Shown here one piece after another: positions 47,079 to 55,093 of a stretch of 64,000 nt of DNA. The notes under the pieces were generated by a model. It ran no database searches. It saw only the letters and a list, made by a program, of their open reading frames with translations, and was not told where the DNA came from. Numbering within the stretch: position 1 is the stretch's first letter; each line of letters begins with the position of its first letter. Origin of the DNA: Nocardioides sp. JS614. GTDB taxonomy: Bacteria; Actinomycetota; Actinomycetes; Propionibacteriales; Nocardioidaceae. The position numbers were made by a program, and so were the translations under genes. The DNA lies in NCBI RefSeq assembly GCF_000015265.1, contig NC_008699.1, positions 744,001 through 808,000 on the forward strand, written 5' to 3'.

Positions 47079-47840
47079 TCACCCCGCTCCTGCGAGCGAG
47101 GACATCGCCTGGGTGCTGAGGTCGACGAGCCGGTCCACGGCCTGCGGGAGGACGGGGAACCATAGGCCGACCAGCAGCAGGGTCATGCCGACCTTGACGG
47201 GGAACATCACGTTGAAGGCGTTCAGCTGGGGGGCGACCTTCGTCAGCAGTGCCAGCCCGAGGTCGGAGAGGAACAGCACCGCGATCATCGGCAGCGCGAT
47301 CTGGACCGCGGTCGTGAAGAACATCCCGAAGGCGGTGAGCAGGACGTCCGGCGCGGTCTGCCACTCCGGGGAGGTGCCGAGCGGGAGGAAGTGGAAGGTG
47401 CGCAGCAGCCCGCCGATCACCAGGAGGTGGCCACCGCTGGCGAACAGCAGCACCGTGGCCAGCATCTGGTGGAACTTGCCGAAGACCGTGTTGGCGTTCA
47501 TCGACAGCGGGTCGAAGCCGGACGCGAGCGAGAAGCCGCCGAAGACGTCGATCAGGCTGCCGGCCGCGGCGATCGCGCCGAACAGCAGCTGGGTGACGAA
47601 GCCCATGGCGAGCCCGATGAGCACCTGGGTGCCGACGTTGAGGAGCAGGCCCACCGTCGAGAGCGGGATCGAGCCGCCGTCGGGGACCGCGGCGAAGGCG
47701 AGCCCGAGACCCAGCACGACCTTCGCCATCATCGGCACCGCCCGTCCCGAGAACGGCGGGACCACGGCGAGCCAGGAGACGATGCGGACCGAGGCGAGCA
47801 GGTAGGCCACGAGCGGCTCACCCGCCACGGTCAGGGTCAT
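47079..47840 (-). CDS. fliR: flagellar export gate protein FliR
   Basis: A 253-residue membrane protein with about six hydrophobic helices (YLLASVRIVSWLAVVPPF, then GGFSLASGFDPLSMNANTVF), the FliR pattern. With FliP and FliQ it forms the helical core of the export gate. ATG 47840 is chosen by homology; the open frame extends much further upstream without support. Confidence 0.94.
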   Translation of the reverse strand: MTLTVAGEPLVAYLLASVRIVSWLAVVPPFSGRAVPMMAKVVLGLGLAFAAVPDGGSIPLSTVGLLLNVGTQVLIGLAMGFVTQLLFGAIAAAGSLIDVFGGFSLASGFDPLSMNANTVFGKFHQMLATVLLFASGGHLLVIGGLLRTFHFLPLGTSPEWQTAPDVLLTAFGMFFTTAVQIALPMIAVLFLSDLGLALLTKVAPQLNAFNVMFPVKVGMTLLLVGLWFPVLPQAVDRLVDLSTQAMSSLAGAG

Positions 47841-47848
47841 GGGTCGGC

Positions 47849-48118
47849 TCAGCCGAGCAGCGCGGGGATCCCCGCGAACAGGTCGTTGGTGAACGACACG
47901 AGGGTGTGCATCATCCAGTTGCCGGAGAGCAGCAGGGCGATCCCGACGCCGATCAGCTTCGGCACGAACGCGAGCGTGGCCTCCTGGATCTGGGTCAACG
48001 ACTGGAACAGCGAGATCGCGAAGCCGATGACCAGCGAGGTCACCAGGATCGGGGCGGACAGCTTGAGCGCGACGACCAGGGTGCGCAGCGCGATCTCGAT
48101 GATGGCGGTGTCGGACAT
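47849..48118 (-). CDS. fliQ: flagellar export gate protein FliQ
   Basis: An 89-residue protein of two hydrophobic hairpin helices (ALRTLVVALKLSAPILVTSL; VPKLIGVGIALLLSG) with the family phrase QSLTQIQEATLAFVPK. FliQ packs around the FliP-FliR core of the export gate. Eight to nine bases separate it from fliP and fliR. Confidence 0.95.
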   Translation of the reverse strand: MSDTAIIEIALRTLVVALKLSAPILVTSLVIGFAISLFQSLTQIQEATLAFVPKLIGVGIALLLSGNWMMHTLVSFTNDLFAGIPALLG

Positions 48119-48127
48119 GACGCGCTC

Positions 48128-48928
48128 CTAGCCGGTATAGCTCGCGACGAGCGACTTGATGACCAGGGCCCAGCCGTCGACGAGCACGAACAGCAAGAGC
48201 TTGAACGGCAGCGACACCATCACGGGCGGCATCATCATCATGCCGAGGGCCATCAGGGCGCCGCTGACCACGAGGTCGATGACGAGGAACGGGATGAAGA
48301 TGATGAACCCGATGATGAAGGCCTGCTTGAGCTCGGTCAGCACGAACGCCGGGATCAGCGTCGCCGTGGACACGTCGGCCCGGTCCTCGGGCAGGTCGCG
48401 GCCGGCGACGTTGGTGAGCAGCATCAGCTCGTCGTCGTCGGTGTTGTCGAGCATGAAGTCGCGCAGCGGCTCGATGCCGTCCTGGATGGCGACCGAGGTC
48501 GTCTTGTCCCCGTTGAGGTAGGGCTGGAGCCCGACCTCGTTGATGTCGGACAGCACCGGGCCCATCACGAAGAGGCTGAGGAACAGTGCGAGACCCGCCA
48601 GCACCTGGTTCGGCGGCGTCTGCTGGAGCCCGAGCGCGTTGCGGGTCAGGCCGAGCACCACGAAGATCTTGGTGAACGCCGTGCAGCTGAGCAGGATCGC
48701 AGGCAGCAGCGAGATGAGCGTGAGGCCGATCAGCACCGTCACCGACGTGCTCGGGCTGTCGGTGAGACCGCCGAGGTCGACGGTCACACCGTTGCCGCCG
48801 GCAGGTCCGTCGGGGCCGTTGGGGCCGTTGGGGGCGGCGTACGCCCCGGGTGCCGCGGCCACGGCTCCCAGGGTGGCGCCGAGCGTGAGGACGACGAGCA
48901 GGAGGGCGCGCCGCAGGCGGGCGCTCAC
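48128..48928 (-). CDS. fliP: flagellar export gate protein FliP
   Basis: A 266-residue protein with a signal peptide (RALLLVVLTLGATLGAVAAAPGAYAA), a short Gly/Pro/Asn linker and the FliP core (LSCTAFTKIFVVLGLTRNAL, then QTPPNQVLAGLALFLSLFVM, and ALGMMMMPPVMVSLPFK). It forms a pentamer in the export gate. GTG 48928 overlaps the fliO stop (GTGA) and is preferred to the longer open frame from 48967. Confidence 0.95.
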   Translation of the reverse strand: MSARLRRALLLVVLTLGATLGAVAAAPGAYAAPNGPNGPDGPAGGNGVTVDLGGLTDSPSTSVTVLIGLTLISLLPAILLSCTAFTKIFVVLGLTRNALGLQQTPPNQVLAGLALFLSLFVMGPVLSDINEVGLQPYLNGDKTTSVAIQDGIEPLRDFMLDNTDDDELMLLTNVAGRDLPEDRADVSTATLIPAFVLTELKQAFIIGFIIFIPFLVIDLVVSGALMALGMMMMPPVMVSLPFKLLLFVLVDGWALVIKSLVASYTG

Positions 48929-49338
48929 GAGCTCCGCCGGGTCGCCGCGGCCAGGGCCTGGCGCCACGTCGCGGCGCTGAGGACCGAGCCGGCGAGCGCA
49001 CCGCCCGGCCGGGTGGCCGCGACCGGCTCGGACGCGGCAGGCCGGTCGGCGGGGCCGTCGGCGAGCGAGAGCACCTCGGCATCGCCGGTGTCGAGGTCCT
49101 CGGGGTCGAGCTCGGTCAACACCCGGACCTGGTGCTCGGTCGCGCCGAGCACGAGCAGCCGGCTGCCGACGGCGACCACGGAGACCGTCGAGCCCCGGGA
49201 GAGGTGGTGGCGGTGCAGGACCCGCACCATCGGGTCGCGGCCCCCGCGGAAGCGTCGCCCGCCGAACCGGGCGAGCAGCAGGAGCAGCCCGATCACCAGG
49301 GAGAGCGAGACCAGGAGGCGGACGGTGAGCTCGAGCAT
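48925..49338 (-). CDS. fliO: flagellar protein FliO
   Basis: A 137-residue protein with one N-terminal membrane helix (LTVRLLVSLSLVIGLLLLLARFG) and a small cytoplasmic domain (VRVLHRHHLSRGSTVSVVAV, then GSRLLVLGATEHQVRVL) typical of FliO, which assists FliP assembly. The C-terminal tail is Ala/Pro-rich. It is placed between fliN and fliP as in other flagellar operons. Confidence 0.9.
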   Translation of the reverse strand: MLELTVRLLVSLSLVIGLLLLLARFGGRRFRGGRDPMVRVLHRHHLSRGSTVSVVAVGSRLLVLGATEHQVRVLTELDPEDLDTGDAEVLSLADGPADRPAASEPVAATRPGGALAGSVLSAATWRQALAAATRRSS

Positions 49339-49339
49339 G

Positions 49340-50080
49340 TCAGCCGGCCGTGGAGTCGGTGACGATCTCGGTGATCCGGAGCCCGAAGTCCTCGTCGATG
49401 ACGACGACCTCGCCCCGCGCGATCAGCCGGCCGTTGACCAGCAGGTCGGCCGGGCTGCCCGCCGCGCGGTCGAGCTCGAGGACGGCCCCGGGCGCCAGGT
49501 CGAGCAGCTCGCGCACCGTCATCCGGGCGCGGCCGATCTCGACCGTGACCTCCATGTCGACGCCGTGCAGCATCTCGATGCCGCGCCGGTCACCGGTCGG
49601 CGCCGCGGCCGAGGTGGTGGGCAGCGCAGGTGTGTCGTCGGCGGGGTGGGCGAGCAGCGCCTCGGGCACCAGGAGGGCGGCGACGACGTCGCTCCCCTCC
49701 AACGGGACGATGACGAACGGCTCGGCGATCTCGTCGACCACCGTGTCGGGATCGACCTGACGCGCGGCACCGGACCGGGCACCGAGAGCCGTGGCAGCGG
49801 CGTCCAGGCTGGGCTGCAGCGCGGCCGCGAGGTCCAGGTCTCCGATCGGGCTCGCCGCCAGTGCGGAGACCAGCTCCGGGCCCACCAGCACCGTGAGCCG
49901 GGCCGAGGTCCGCCCGTCGAGATCCGCGACCACAGCGCCCGCGAATCCCGCGTCGGCAGCCGCGTCCCCCGGTCGCGGCGCACCGGCGGTGAGGGGCTCT
50001 GCGGCCGGCAGCACTGCGATGGCGGCGGTCGCGGCGCTGACCGCCAGCTCGAGGTCGACGGTGGTCTGCACGGTGGTCAT
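49340..50080 (-). CDS. fliN: flagellar motor switch protein FliN
   Basis: A 246-residue switch protein: an N-terminal CheC/FliY-like region (residues 1-150) and a C-terminal SpoA domain (170-240, GVDMEVTVEIGRARMTVREL, then LVNGRLIARGEVVVIDEDFG) that makes the lower C-ring and binds FliH. The extended N-terminus is like FliY of Gram-positive bacteria, but no clear phosphatase motif was seen. ATG 50080 overlaps the fliM stop (ATGA). Confidence 0.92.
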   Translation of the reverse strand: MTTVQTTVDLELAVSAATAAIAVLPAAEPLTAGAPRPGDAAADAGFAGAVVADLDGRTSARLTVLVGPELVSALAASPIGDLDLAAALQPSLDAAATALGARSGAARQVDPDTVVDEIAEPFVIVPLEGSDVVAALLVPEALLAHPADDTPALPTTSAAAPTGDRRGIEMLHGVDMEVTVEIGRARMTVRELLDLAPGAVLELDRAAGSPADLLVNGRLIARGEVVVIDEDFGLRITEIVTDSTAG

Positions 50081-51048
50081 GCGTTCTCCTTCGGGGTGCC
50101 CACGATCAGGGCGGCGAGCCGGAATCCGCTGGTCCCGGGGGTGGCGTGCGCGAAACAGGTGCCGTCGACGACGACCTCGAGGGGGGCCGCGGCGGGGTGC
50201 CGGAGCCGGAGCGCGTCGCCGGGGCGCAGCGCGGCGAGCTCCATCGGGCTGAGCGTGGTCGGGCGCAGACTCACGGCGACCTCGACGGGCACCCGCTGGA
50301 ACTGGTCGGCGAGCTCGGCGGCCGCCTGGGCGCGCTGGGCGCGCTCGCGCTCGGAGACGGGTGCGGGTGCCGCGGCGCGGAGCAGGTGGGGGAGCAGGCT
50401 CGAGAACGGCATGCACATCGTCATCCGGAACGTACGGTCGTTGATCCGCAGCTCCAGGCTGGCGGCCACCATCACGTCGGAGGCGCCGGCGACCTGGACG
50501 AACTGGGGGCTGTACTCCACCCCCTTGACGACCGGCTCGAAGGCGACGATCGAGGCCATCGAGTAGCGCAGCTCGCCGAGCAGGCGCTCGATCATGCCGC
50601 TCGCGACGCCGGCCTCGATCTCGGTCAGCGGCCGCTCCGGCTGCTCGAGGCGGCCGGGGCCGCCGAGCATGTGGTCCACGCAGGTCATCACCGCGAGCAG
50701 GGGGATCTCGAAGACGCCCCGGTCGAAGAGCGGCTCCGCGGAGAACGAGGTCAGGTACGTCGACGCGTCCAGCGAGTCGATGTACTCGGCGTACGTGCGC
50801 TGCTCGATCGAGGCCAGGCTGACCCCGCACACGGTCCGCAGCGACGAGGTGAAGACGGTCGTCGCCTGCCGGCAGAAGTCGTCGAAGGCCAGCTGCAGCA
50901 TCCGCGAGTGCTCGCGGGAGAGCTGGATCGGACGCCGGAAGTCGTACGGCTGCGGGGTCGCGGAGGCGCGCCGGGCCCGCCGGTCCGCCGCGGGGGCGGC
51001 GCCGGGGTCCGTGACGGAAGCGTCGGAGGAGGCCACGATGACTCTCAT
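50077..51048 (-). CDS. fliM: flagellar motor switch protein FliM
   Basis: A 323-residue protein: the central FliM domain (FRRPIQLSREHSRMLQLAFD, then FEIPLLAVMTCVDHMLGGPG) and a C-terminal SpoA domain (EVAVSLRPTTLSPMELAALR). The N-terminal CheY-binding segment is not clearly visible, although residues 1-30 could serve. ATG 51048 has no good ribosome-binding site; GTG 51036 and a GTG at 51162 are alternatives. The 134 bases between fliM and fliL are unusually long for this operon. Confidence 0.9.
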   Translation of the reverse strand: MRVIVASSDASVTDPGAAPAADRRARRASATPQPYDFRRPIQLSREHSRMLQLAFDDFCRQATTVFTSSLRTVCGVSLASIEQRTYAEYIDSLDASTYLTSFSAEPLFDRGVFEIPLLAVMTCVDHMLGGPGRLEQPERPLTEIEAGVASGMIERLLGELRYSMASIVAFEPVVKGVEYSPQFVQVAGASDVMVAASLELRINDRTFRMTMCMPFSSLLPHLLRAAAPAPVSERERAQRAQAAAELADQFQRVPVEVAVSLRPTTLSPMELAALRPGDALRLRHPAAAPLEVVVDGTCFAHATPGTSGFRLAALIVGTPKENA

Positions 51049-51182
51049 CGGCCCGGCCGGCGCGTTCCTGAGGGATGTCTGCACCAGAAGTCCCGGCGAC
51101 GATCTCCCACCTGGTGGTGGGTCAGCTCGCGCTCTCCGCGAGCGACCTGGTCCTGGGGGCACTGCCGGCCCCGGTCGTCGGG

Positions 51183-51647
51183 CTACTGCGTGACGAACTC
51201 CGTGAAGTAGACACCCATGACCTCGTCCTCGTAGGACTTCTCCAGCGTTGCCTCCAGGTCCTCCTTCAGCTCCTTGCGGTCCCTCGGGTTGGCGACCTCC
51301 TCGATCGTGCGCCCGCTGAACAGCTCGATGGTGGCGTCGAGGGCCTTGCTCCCGTCGACCTCCTCCGGTGCGCCCTCCACGAGCTGGAGGGCGATCCCGA
51401 TCTTCAGGTAGTGGCCCGACGCCAGGTTGATCTGGGTGGACTCCAGCGGCAGGATCGCGCCCGGCTTCGGCCCCTCCTCCGCGGCGCCGCTCGGCTTCAG
51501 CACGAACCAGTACGCCGCGCCGGCGACCACGAGCAGCGCGACCACGATCAGCAGGAGCTTCTTCTTGCCCCCCTTCGCCTTCTTCTCACCGCCCTCTGCG
51601 GCCTGGTCGTCGTTCTTCTGCTTGCGCTTGATAGCGGTCACACTCAT
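51183..51647 (-). CDS. fliL: flagellar basal-body protein FliL
   Basis: A 154-residue protein: a charged cytoplasmic N-terminus (KRKQKNDDQAAEGGEKKAKG), one membrane helix (KLLLIVVALLVVAGAAYWFVL) and an outer domain with the FliL ending YEDEVMGVYFTEFVTQ. FliL rings surround the stator and stabilise it. Its ATG overlaps the motB stop. Confidence 0.93.
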   Translation of the reverse strand: MSVTAIKRKQKNDDQAAEGGEKKAKGGKKKLLLIVVALLVVAGAAYWFVLKPSGAAEEGPKPGAILPLESTQINLASGHYLKIGIALQLVEGAPEEVDGSKALDATIELFSGRTIEEVANPRDRKELKEDLEATLEKSYEDEVMGVYFTEFVTQ

Positions 51648-52552
51648 CCCTCTGCCCCCTGTCCGCCCGGTCGGGCGTCCAACACGTCGTCGATCAGCTG
51701 GGTGGCCTCGTAGCTGGTTTGCGGGAGGACGACGATGTCGACCCGCTTGTTGATCTCCTGCGAGCCGGGCGTGGCCGGGTCGACCAGCGGCCGCTCGTTG
51801 CCGAACGCCGAGAGCGACAGGCGCTTCTTCGGCACGTCGCCGTGCTCGTTGAGCCGGCGCAGCACGGTCACCGCGCGGGCTGCGGACAGGTCCCAGTCAG
51901 TGGCGAAGAACCGTGGCTTCACCGGCTCCTGGTTGGTGTGGCCGTCGATCCGCAGCGCGTTCGGCACGTCTCGGAGCACGCGGGAGAGCGTGTCGACGAC
52001 CCGTTCGCCGCGCGCGCTCAGCTGGGCGATGTCCGGCTCGAACACGACATGTCGGGACACCAGGCTGACCACGAGGCCGCGGTCGTCGATGGTGGCCTGC
52101 ACGTCCTTGGCGAGACCGGCCGCGCGCAGGGCCTTCATCAGCTGCTTGCGGACCGCCTCGAGCCGCTTGGCCTCGGCGGCGGCCTCGGCGTACTGCGCCT
52201 GGAGGCGCCGCCGCTCCTCGGCGGTGACCGCGGCCCGGACGAGCTGCTGCTGGTCGGCGGGCATCGCCTGGAACGCCTGGCTGCTGACGTAGTCCGGGCC
52301 GGTCTCGGCGAGGTTGTCCTCGAGCACGGACGTGCTGCCGGTCATGATCGAGCTCTCCGCGCCGAAGCCCTCCGCCAGTCCGGACTTGAGGGCGTTGTAC
52401 TTCGCCTCGTCGACCTGGCTCATCGCGAACATCACGATGAACAGCACCATCAGCAGCGTGAGCATGTCGGCGTAGGTGACGAGCCACCGCTCGTGGTTGT
52501 CGTGCTCCGGCTCCTCCGGTGGCTTCTTGCGGCGCCGTGGTGGGGCGGTCAT
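51644..52552 (-). CDS. motB: flagellar stator protein MotB
   Basis: A 302-residue protein: a basic N-terminus, one membrane helix with the proton-carrying Asp29 (WLVTYADMLTLLMVLFIVMF), a plug/linker helix and an OmpA/MotB peptidoglycan-binding domain (LRIDGHTNQEPVK, DLSAARAVTVLRRL). The Asp and sequence around it favour a proton-driven stator. Start ATG 52552 overlaps motA's stop. Confidence 0.95.
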   Translation of the reverse strand: MTAPPRRRKKPPEEPEHDNHERWLVTYADMLTLLMVLFIVMFAMSQVDEAKYNALKSGLAEGFGAESSIMTGSTSVLEDNLAETGPDYVSSQAFQAMPADQQQLVRAAVTAEERRRLQAQYAEAAAEAKRLEAVRKQLMKALRAAGLAKDVQATIDDRGLVVSLVSRHVVFEPDIAQLSARGERVVDTLSRVLRDVPNALRIDGHTNQEPVKPRFFATDWDLSAARAVTVLRRLNEHGDVPKKRLSLSAFGNERPLVDPATPGSQEINKRVDIVVLPQTSYEATQLIDDVLDARPGGQGAEG

Positions 52553-53319
52553 CAGGCGGCCTCCGCCTCGCGTTGGCCGACCGGGAGCAGCGAGCGCAGC
52601 CGCTGCGCGACGATGCGCGGGTTCGAGCCGGCCTGGACGGCGGCGACGCCCTCGATGACCAGCTCCATCTGCGCGGCCTCGAGCTCGCCCAGGCGGAGCA
52701 GTCGGGAGCCGAGGGGCAGGAAGATCAGGTTCGCGGACATGACGCCCCACAGGGTGGCGACGAACGCGCCGGCGATGAGGTGCCCGAGCTTCTCCGGCTC
52801 GGCGAGCTGCTCGAGCACGTGCACCAGGCCCATGACGGTGCCGACGATGCCGATGGTGGGGGCGTAGCCGCCCGCGGAGTTCCAGAACCGGGCCGCCTGC
52901 TTGGTCTCGGCCTTCTTCGCCTGGACCTCGGCCTCCAAGATGTCGCGGAGCTCCTCGGGGTCGGTGCCGTCGATCGCCATGGTCAGGGCCCGGGCGAGGA
53001 ACGGGTCGTCGAGCCCGGCGACGGTGTCCTCGAGCGCGAGCAGGCCCTCGCGGCGAGCCTTGTCGGCGCAGGCGACGAGCTGCGGCACCAGCTGGGCGCT
53101 GTTGGGCGCGTGGCCGGTGAACGCGCGGACCAGGCCGCGCATGGCGAGCTTCGCGTCGGCCATCGTGCCGCCGGCCAGCGAGATCAGCAGCGTCACGCCG
53201 AACACGAGGAGGATCGGCGGGAGCAGCATGAGGGACATGGGGTTGCCGCCCTCGAGCATGTTCACCACCACGACGACGATGAACGCGACGAGGACCCCGA
53301 TCAGGGTTGCCGGGTCCAT
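52552..53319 (-). CDS. motA: flagellar stator protein MotA
   Basis: A 255-residue protein with four membrane helices and a large cytoplasmic loop (residues 70-145) that contacts FliG. Conserved GGYAPTIGIVGTVMGLVHVL and WGVMSANLIFLPLGSRL are in the last two helices. With MotB it forms the ion-conducting stator. The first helix and VNMLEGGNPMSLMLLPP are typical of the family. Confidence 0.95.
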   Translation of the reverse strand: MDPATLIGVLVAFIVVVVVNMLEGGNPMSLMLLPPILLVFGVTLLISLAGGTMADAKLAMRGLVRAFTGHAPNSAQLVPQLVACADKARREGLLALEDTVAGLDDPFLARALTMAIDGTDPEELRDILEAEVQAKKAETKQAARFWNSAGGYAPTIGIVGTVMGLVHVLEQLAEPEKLGHLIAGAFVATLWGVMSANLIFLPLGSRLLRLGELEAAQMELVIEGVAAVQAGSNPRIVAQRLRSLLPVGQREAEAA

Positions 53320-53609
53320 CAGGCGTCAGCTCGGTTGATCCGGCTCAGGTGCGCCGCCGGGTGCTCGGTGACCGTGCCCAGCTTCGGGCGCTCCTGGGAC
53401 CACGGTTCGATGTCGATGAACGAGCTCAGCGCGAGGACCTCGCCGCGGTAGTACCTGACCGCCGCGACCACTTCCTCGAGGGTGTCGATGACGACGTACT
53501 TCTTGCCGTCGACCAGGGTGACCACAGTGTCCGGCGTGGAGTCGACGCGCTCGATCAGGTCGGAGTTGAGCGCGAACACCGTTCCCGAGAGTCGCCTGAG
53601 TGTGATCAT
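53319..53609 (-). CDS. FlbD/SwrD family flagellar protein
   Basis: A 96-residue protein with the FlbD/SwrD pattern (MITLRRLSGTVFALNSDLIE, then TVVTLVDGKKYVVIDTLEEV). SwrD of Bacillus increases flagellar power. The C-terminal extension is longer than usual. It is the first gene after the terminator/promoter region at 53667-53704 and is coupled to motA. Confidence 0.88.
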   Translation of the reverse strand: MITLRRLSGTVFALNSDLIERVDSTPDTVVTLVDGKKYVVIDTLEEVVAAVRYYRGEVLALSSFIDIEPWSQERPKLGTVTEHPAAHLSRINRADA

Positions 53610-53666
53610 GTGTGCACCGTCCTTGGGCCGTTCCGAGCAGCCGTCCGTGGCGCTCGCAGTGTTTCC

Positions 53667-53692
53667 ATCGGCGTCGGGCGCCCGGACCTGAG
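53667..53692 (-). promoter_or_regulatory. candidate flagellar sigma-factor promoter before flbD-motAB
   Basis: On the minus strand CTCA (53692-53689) is followed by 16 bases and GCCGAT (53672-53667). This differs by one base from the CTCA-N15-17-GCCGAA consensus I recall for FliA-type sigma factors of flagellated actinobacteria. The CTCA is the loop of the hairpin at 53678-53704. The predicted start is about 50 bases before flbD. Confidence 0.55.
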
Positions 53693-53704
53693 CGGTCCGG
53701 GCGC
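53678..53704. terminator. perfect hairpin after flgE
   Basis: GCGCCCGGACC (53678-53688) and GGTCCGGGCGC (53694-53704) form an 11-base-pair stem with a 5-base loop, 12 bases after the flgE stop. It may end or reduce transcription from flgB and so set the stator genes apart. Confidence 0.65.
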
Positions 53705-53715
53705 ACCGCCGAGGG

Positions 53716-54564
53716 CTACCGCTTGATGTTGACGAGGTCCTCGAGGACCTGGTCGGAGGTCGTGATCACCCGCGAGCTCGCCTGGAAGCCGCGCTGGGCG
53801 AGGATCAGGTTGGTGAACTCGGCGGCCAGGTCGACGTTCGACATCTCCACGGAGCCGGGGCTCAACGCGCCGCGGCTGCCCTCTCCGGAGACGCCGAGCT
53901 CGGCCACCCCGGAGTTGGCCGTGGTGGTGAAGCTGGTCTCCCCGGCCCGGGCCAGACCCATCGGGTTGTTGAAGTTGGCGAGAGCGACCTGGGCGACGAC
54001 GAGCTTGCTGCCGTCCTCGAAGGTCGCCGTGAGCTTGCCGTCCCGGCCGAGCTCGTACGACGAGAGCGCCAACGGCGGCGTCGCCCCGTTGTCCTCGGGC
54101 AGCACGATGTCGGTGAGCCCTCCCGTGTGCACCCCGGCCGCGTCGAACGTGGTGTAGCCCTGGACCCGCCCGCCGCCCGGCGAGACGAGGGTGCCGCTGT
54201 TGTCCCAGCTGAAGGCGCCGGCGCGGGTGTAGGTGGCCACGTTGCCGCGCATGACCACGAACATGCCGTCGCCGTTGATCATCAGGTCGGTGGGCCGTCC
54301 GGTGGTCTGGTTCGCGCCCTGGTTGAGGTTGGTGTTGGTCGCCGCCACCTGGACGCCGAGCCCGACCTGGATCGGGTTGGTGCCGCCCAGGCCGCCCCCG
54401 GCCGCGGATCCGGAGGTCAGCATCTGGGAGAGGGTGTCCTGGAAGACCGTCGAGCTGGACTTGAAGCCGATGGTGTTGGCGTTGGCGATGTTGTTGCCGG
54501 TGACGTCGAGCATGGTCTGGTTGACGCGCAGGCCGCTGATGCCGGCGAAGAGGGAGCGAAGCAT
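53716..54564 (-). CDS. flgE: flagellar hook protein FlgE (short type)
   Basis: A 282-residue axial protein with the N-terminal rod-family motif (MLRSLFAGISGLRVNQTMLD, VTGNNIANANTIGFKSS) and the C-terminal [20 protein letters not shown]. It is short for FlgE and could be classed as FlgG/FlgF-like. Its position after flgD and before flbD and motAB is that of the hook gene. Confidence 0.85.
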   Translation of the reverse strand: MLRSLFAGISGLRVNQTMLDVTGNNIANANTIGFKSSSTVFQDTLSQMLTSGSAAGGGLGGTNPIQVGLGVQVAATNTNLNQGANQTTGRPTDLMINGDGMFVVMRGNVATYTRAGAFSWDNSGTLVSPGGGRVQGYTTFDAAGVHTGGLTDIVLPEDNGATPPLALSSYELGRDGKLTATFEDGSKLVVAQVALANFNNPMGLARAGETSFTTTANSGVAELGVSGEGSRGALSPGSVEMSNVDLAAEFTNLILAQRGFQASSRVITTSDQVLEDLVNIKR

Positions 54565-54591
54565 GGGTGTCTCCTGGTGGTGGGTGGGGGG

Positions 54592-55083
54592 TCAGGCGTT
54601 GGTGGCGGGGGCCGAGCCGCCGGTGGTCGGGTCGGTGGCCGCGCCGCCCGTGGTCGGGTCGGTGCCGGGGGCCGAGGCGTTGACCGCCTGGACCTGGCCG
54701 AGGGTGACGTTCTGGCCGTCGACGACGAGCATCGGGCCGTTGGCGTCGTAGGTCACCGAACCGACCAGGCCGGACACCGCGGCGCCGTCCTGGTCCAGGT
54801 AGGTGACGTACCGGCCCACGAGCCCGCTGGCGCCGAACGAGATCTGGGTGGCGAGGAGGGCGGCGGTCTGGTCGGCCACGTCCTGCATCTTCTCCAGGGC
54901 GGTGAACTGGGCGTTCTGGGCGAGGAACTCGCCGGAGTCCGCAGGGTTCATCGGGTCGTGGTAGCGCAGCTGGGCGACCATCAGGTTCAGGAACATCTCC
55001 TTGTCGTCGCTCGCACTGGTGGCGGTCGACGGCTGGTACATCCCGGTGCTGGGGGTGACGGCCTCGGTTGCCGAAACGGACAC
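54592..55083 (-). CDS. flgD: flagellar hook assembly protein FlgD
   Basis: A 163-residue hook cap: conserved MFLNLMVAQLRYHDPMNPAD and FLAQNAQFTALEKMQDV, then a small beta domain. The C-terminus ends in a Pro/Thr/Gly repeat (DPTTGGAATDPTTGG), encoded by near-identical 21-base units (54616-54665). FlgD is exported and caps the growing hook. Confidence 0.92.
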   Translation of the reverse strand: MSVSATEAVTPSTGMYQPSTATSASDDKEMFLNLMVAQLRYHDPMNPADSGEFLAQNAQFTALEKMQDVADQTAALLATQISFGASGLVGRYVTYLDQDGAAVSGLVGSVTYDANGPMLVVDGQNVTLGQVQAVNASAPGTDPTTGGAATDPTTGGSAPATNA

Positions 55084-55093
55084 GGGTACCTCC

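Noticed and set aside
51075..51713. A plus-strand frame starting in the fliM-fliL gap (MSAPEVPATISHLVVGQ).
   Set aside because: It runs mostly opposite fliL and motB and becomes low-complexity; only its first 35 codons are in the gap, with no recognisable domain.
53716..54564. Calling the axial protein FlgG instead of FlgE.
   Set aside because: The length is FlgG-like, but the position after flgD and fliK is that of the hook gene. The ambiguity is noted in the feature.
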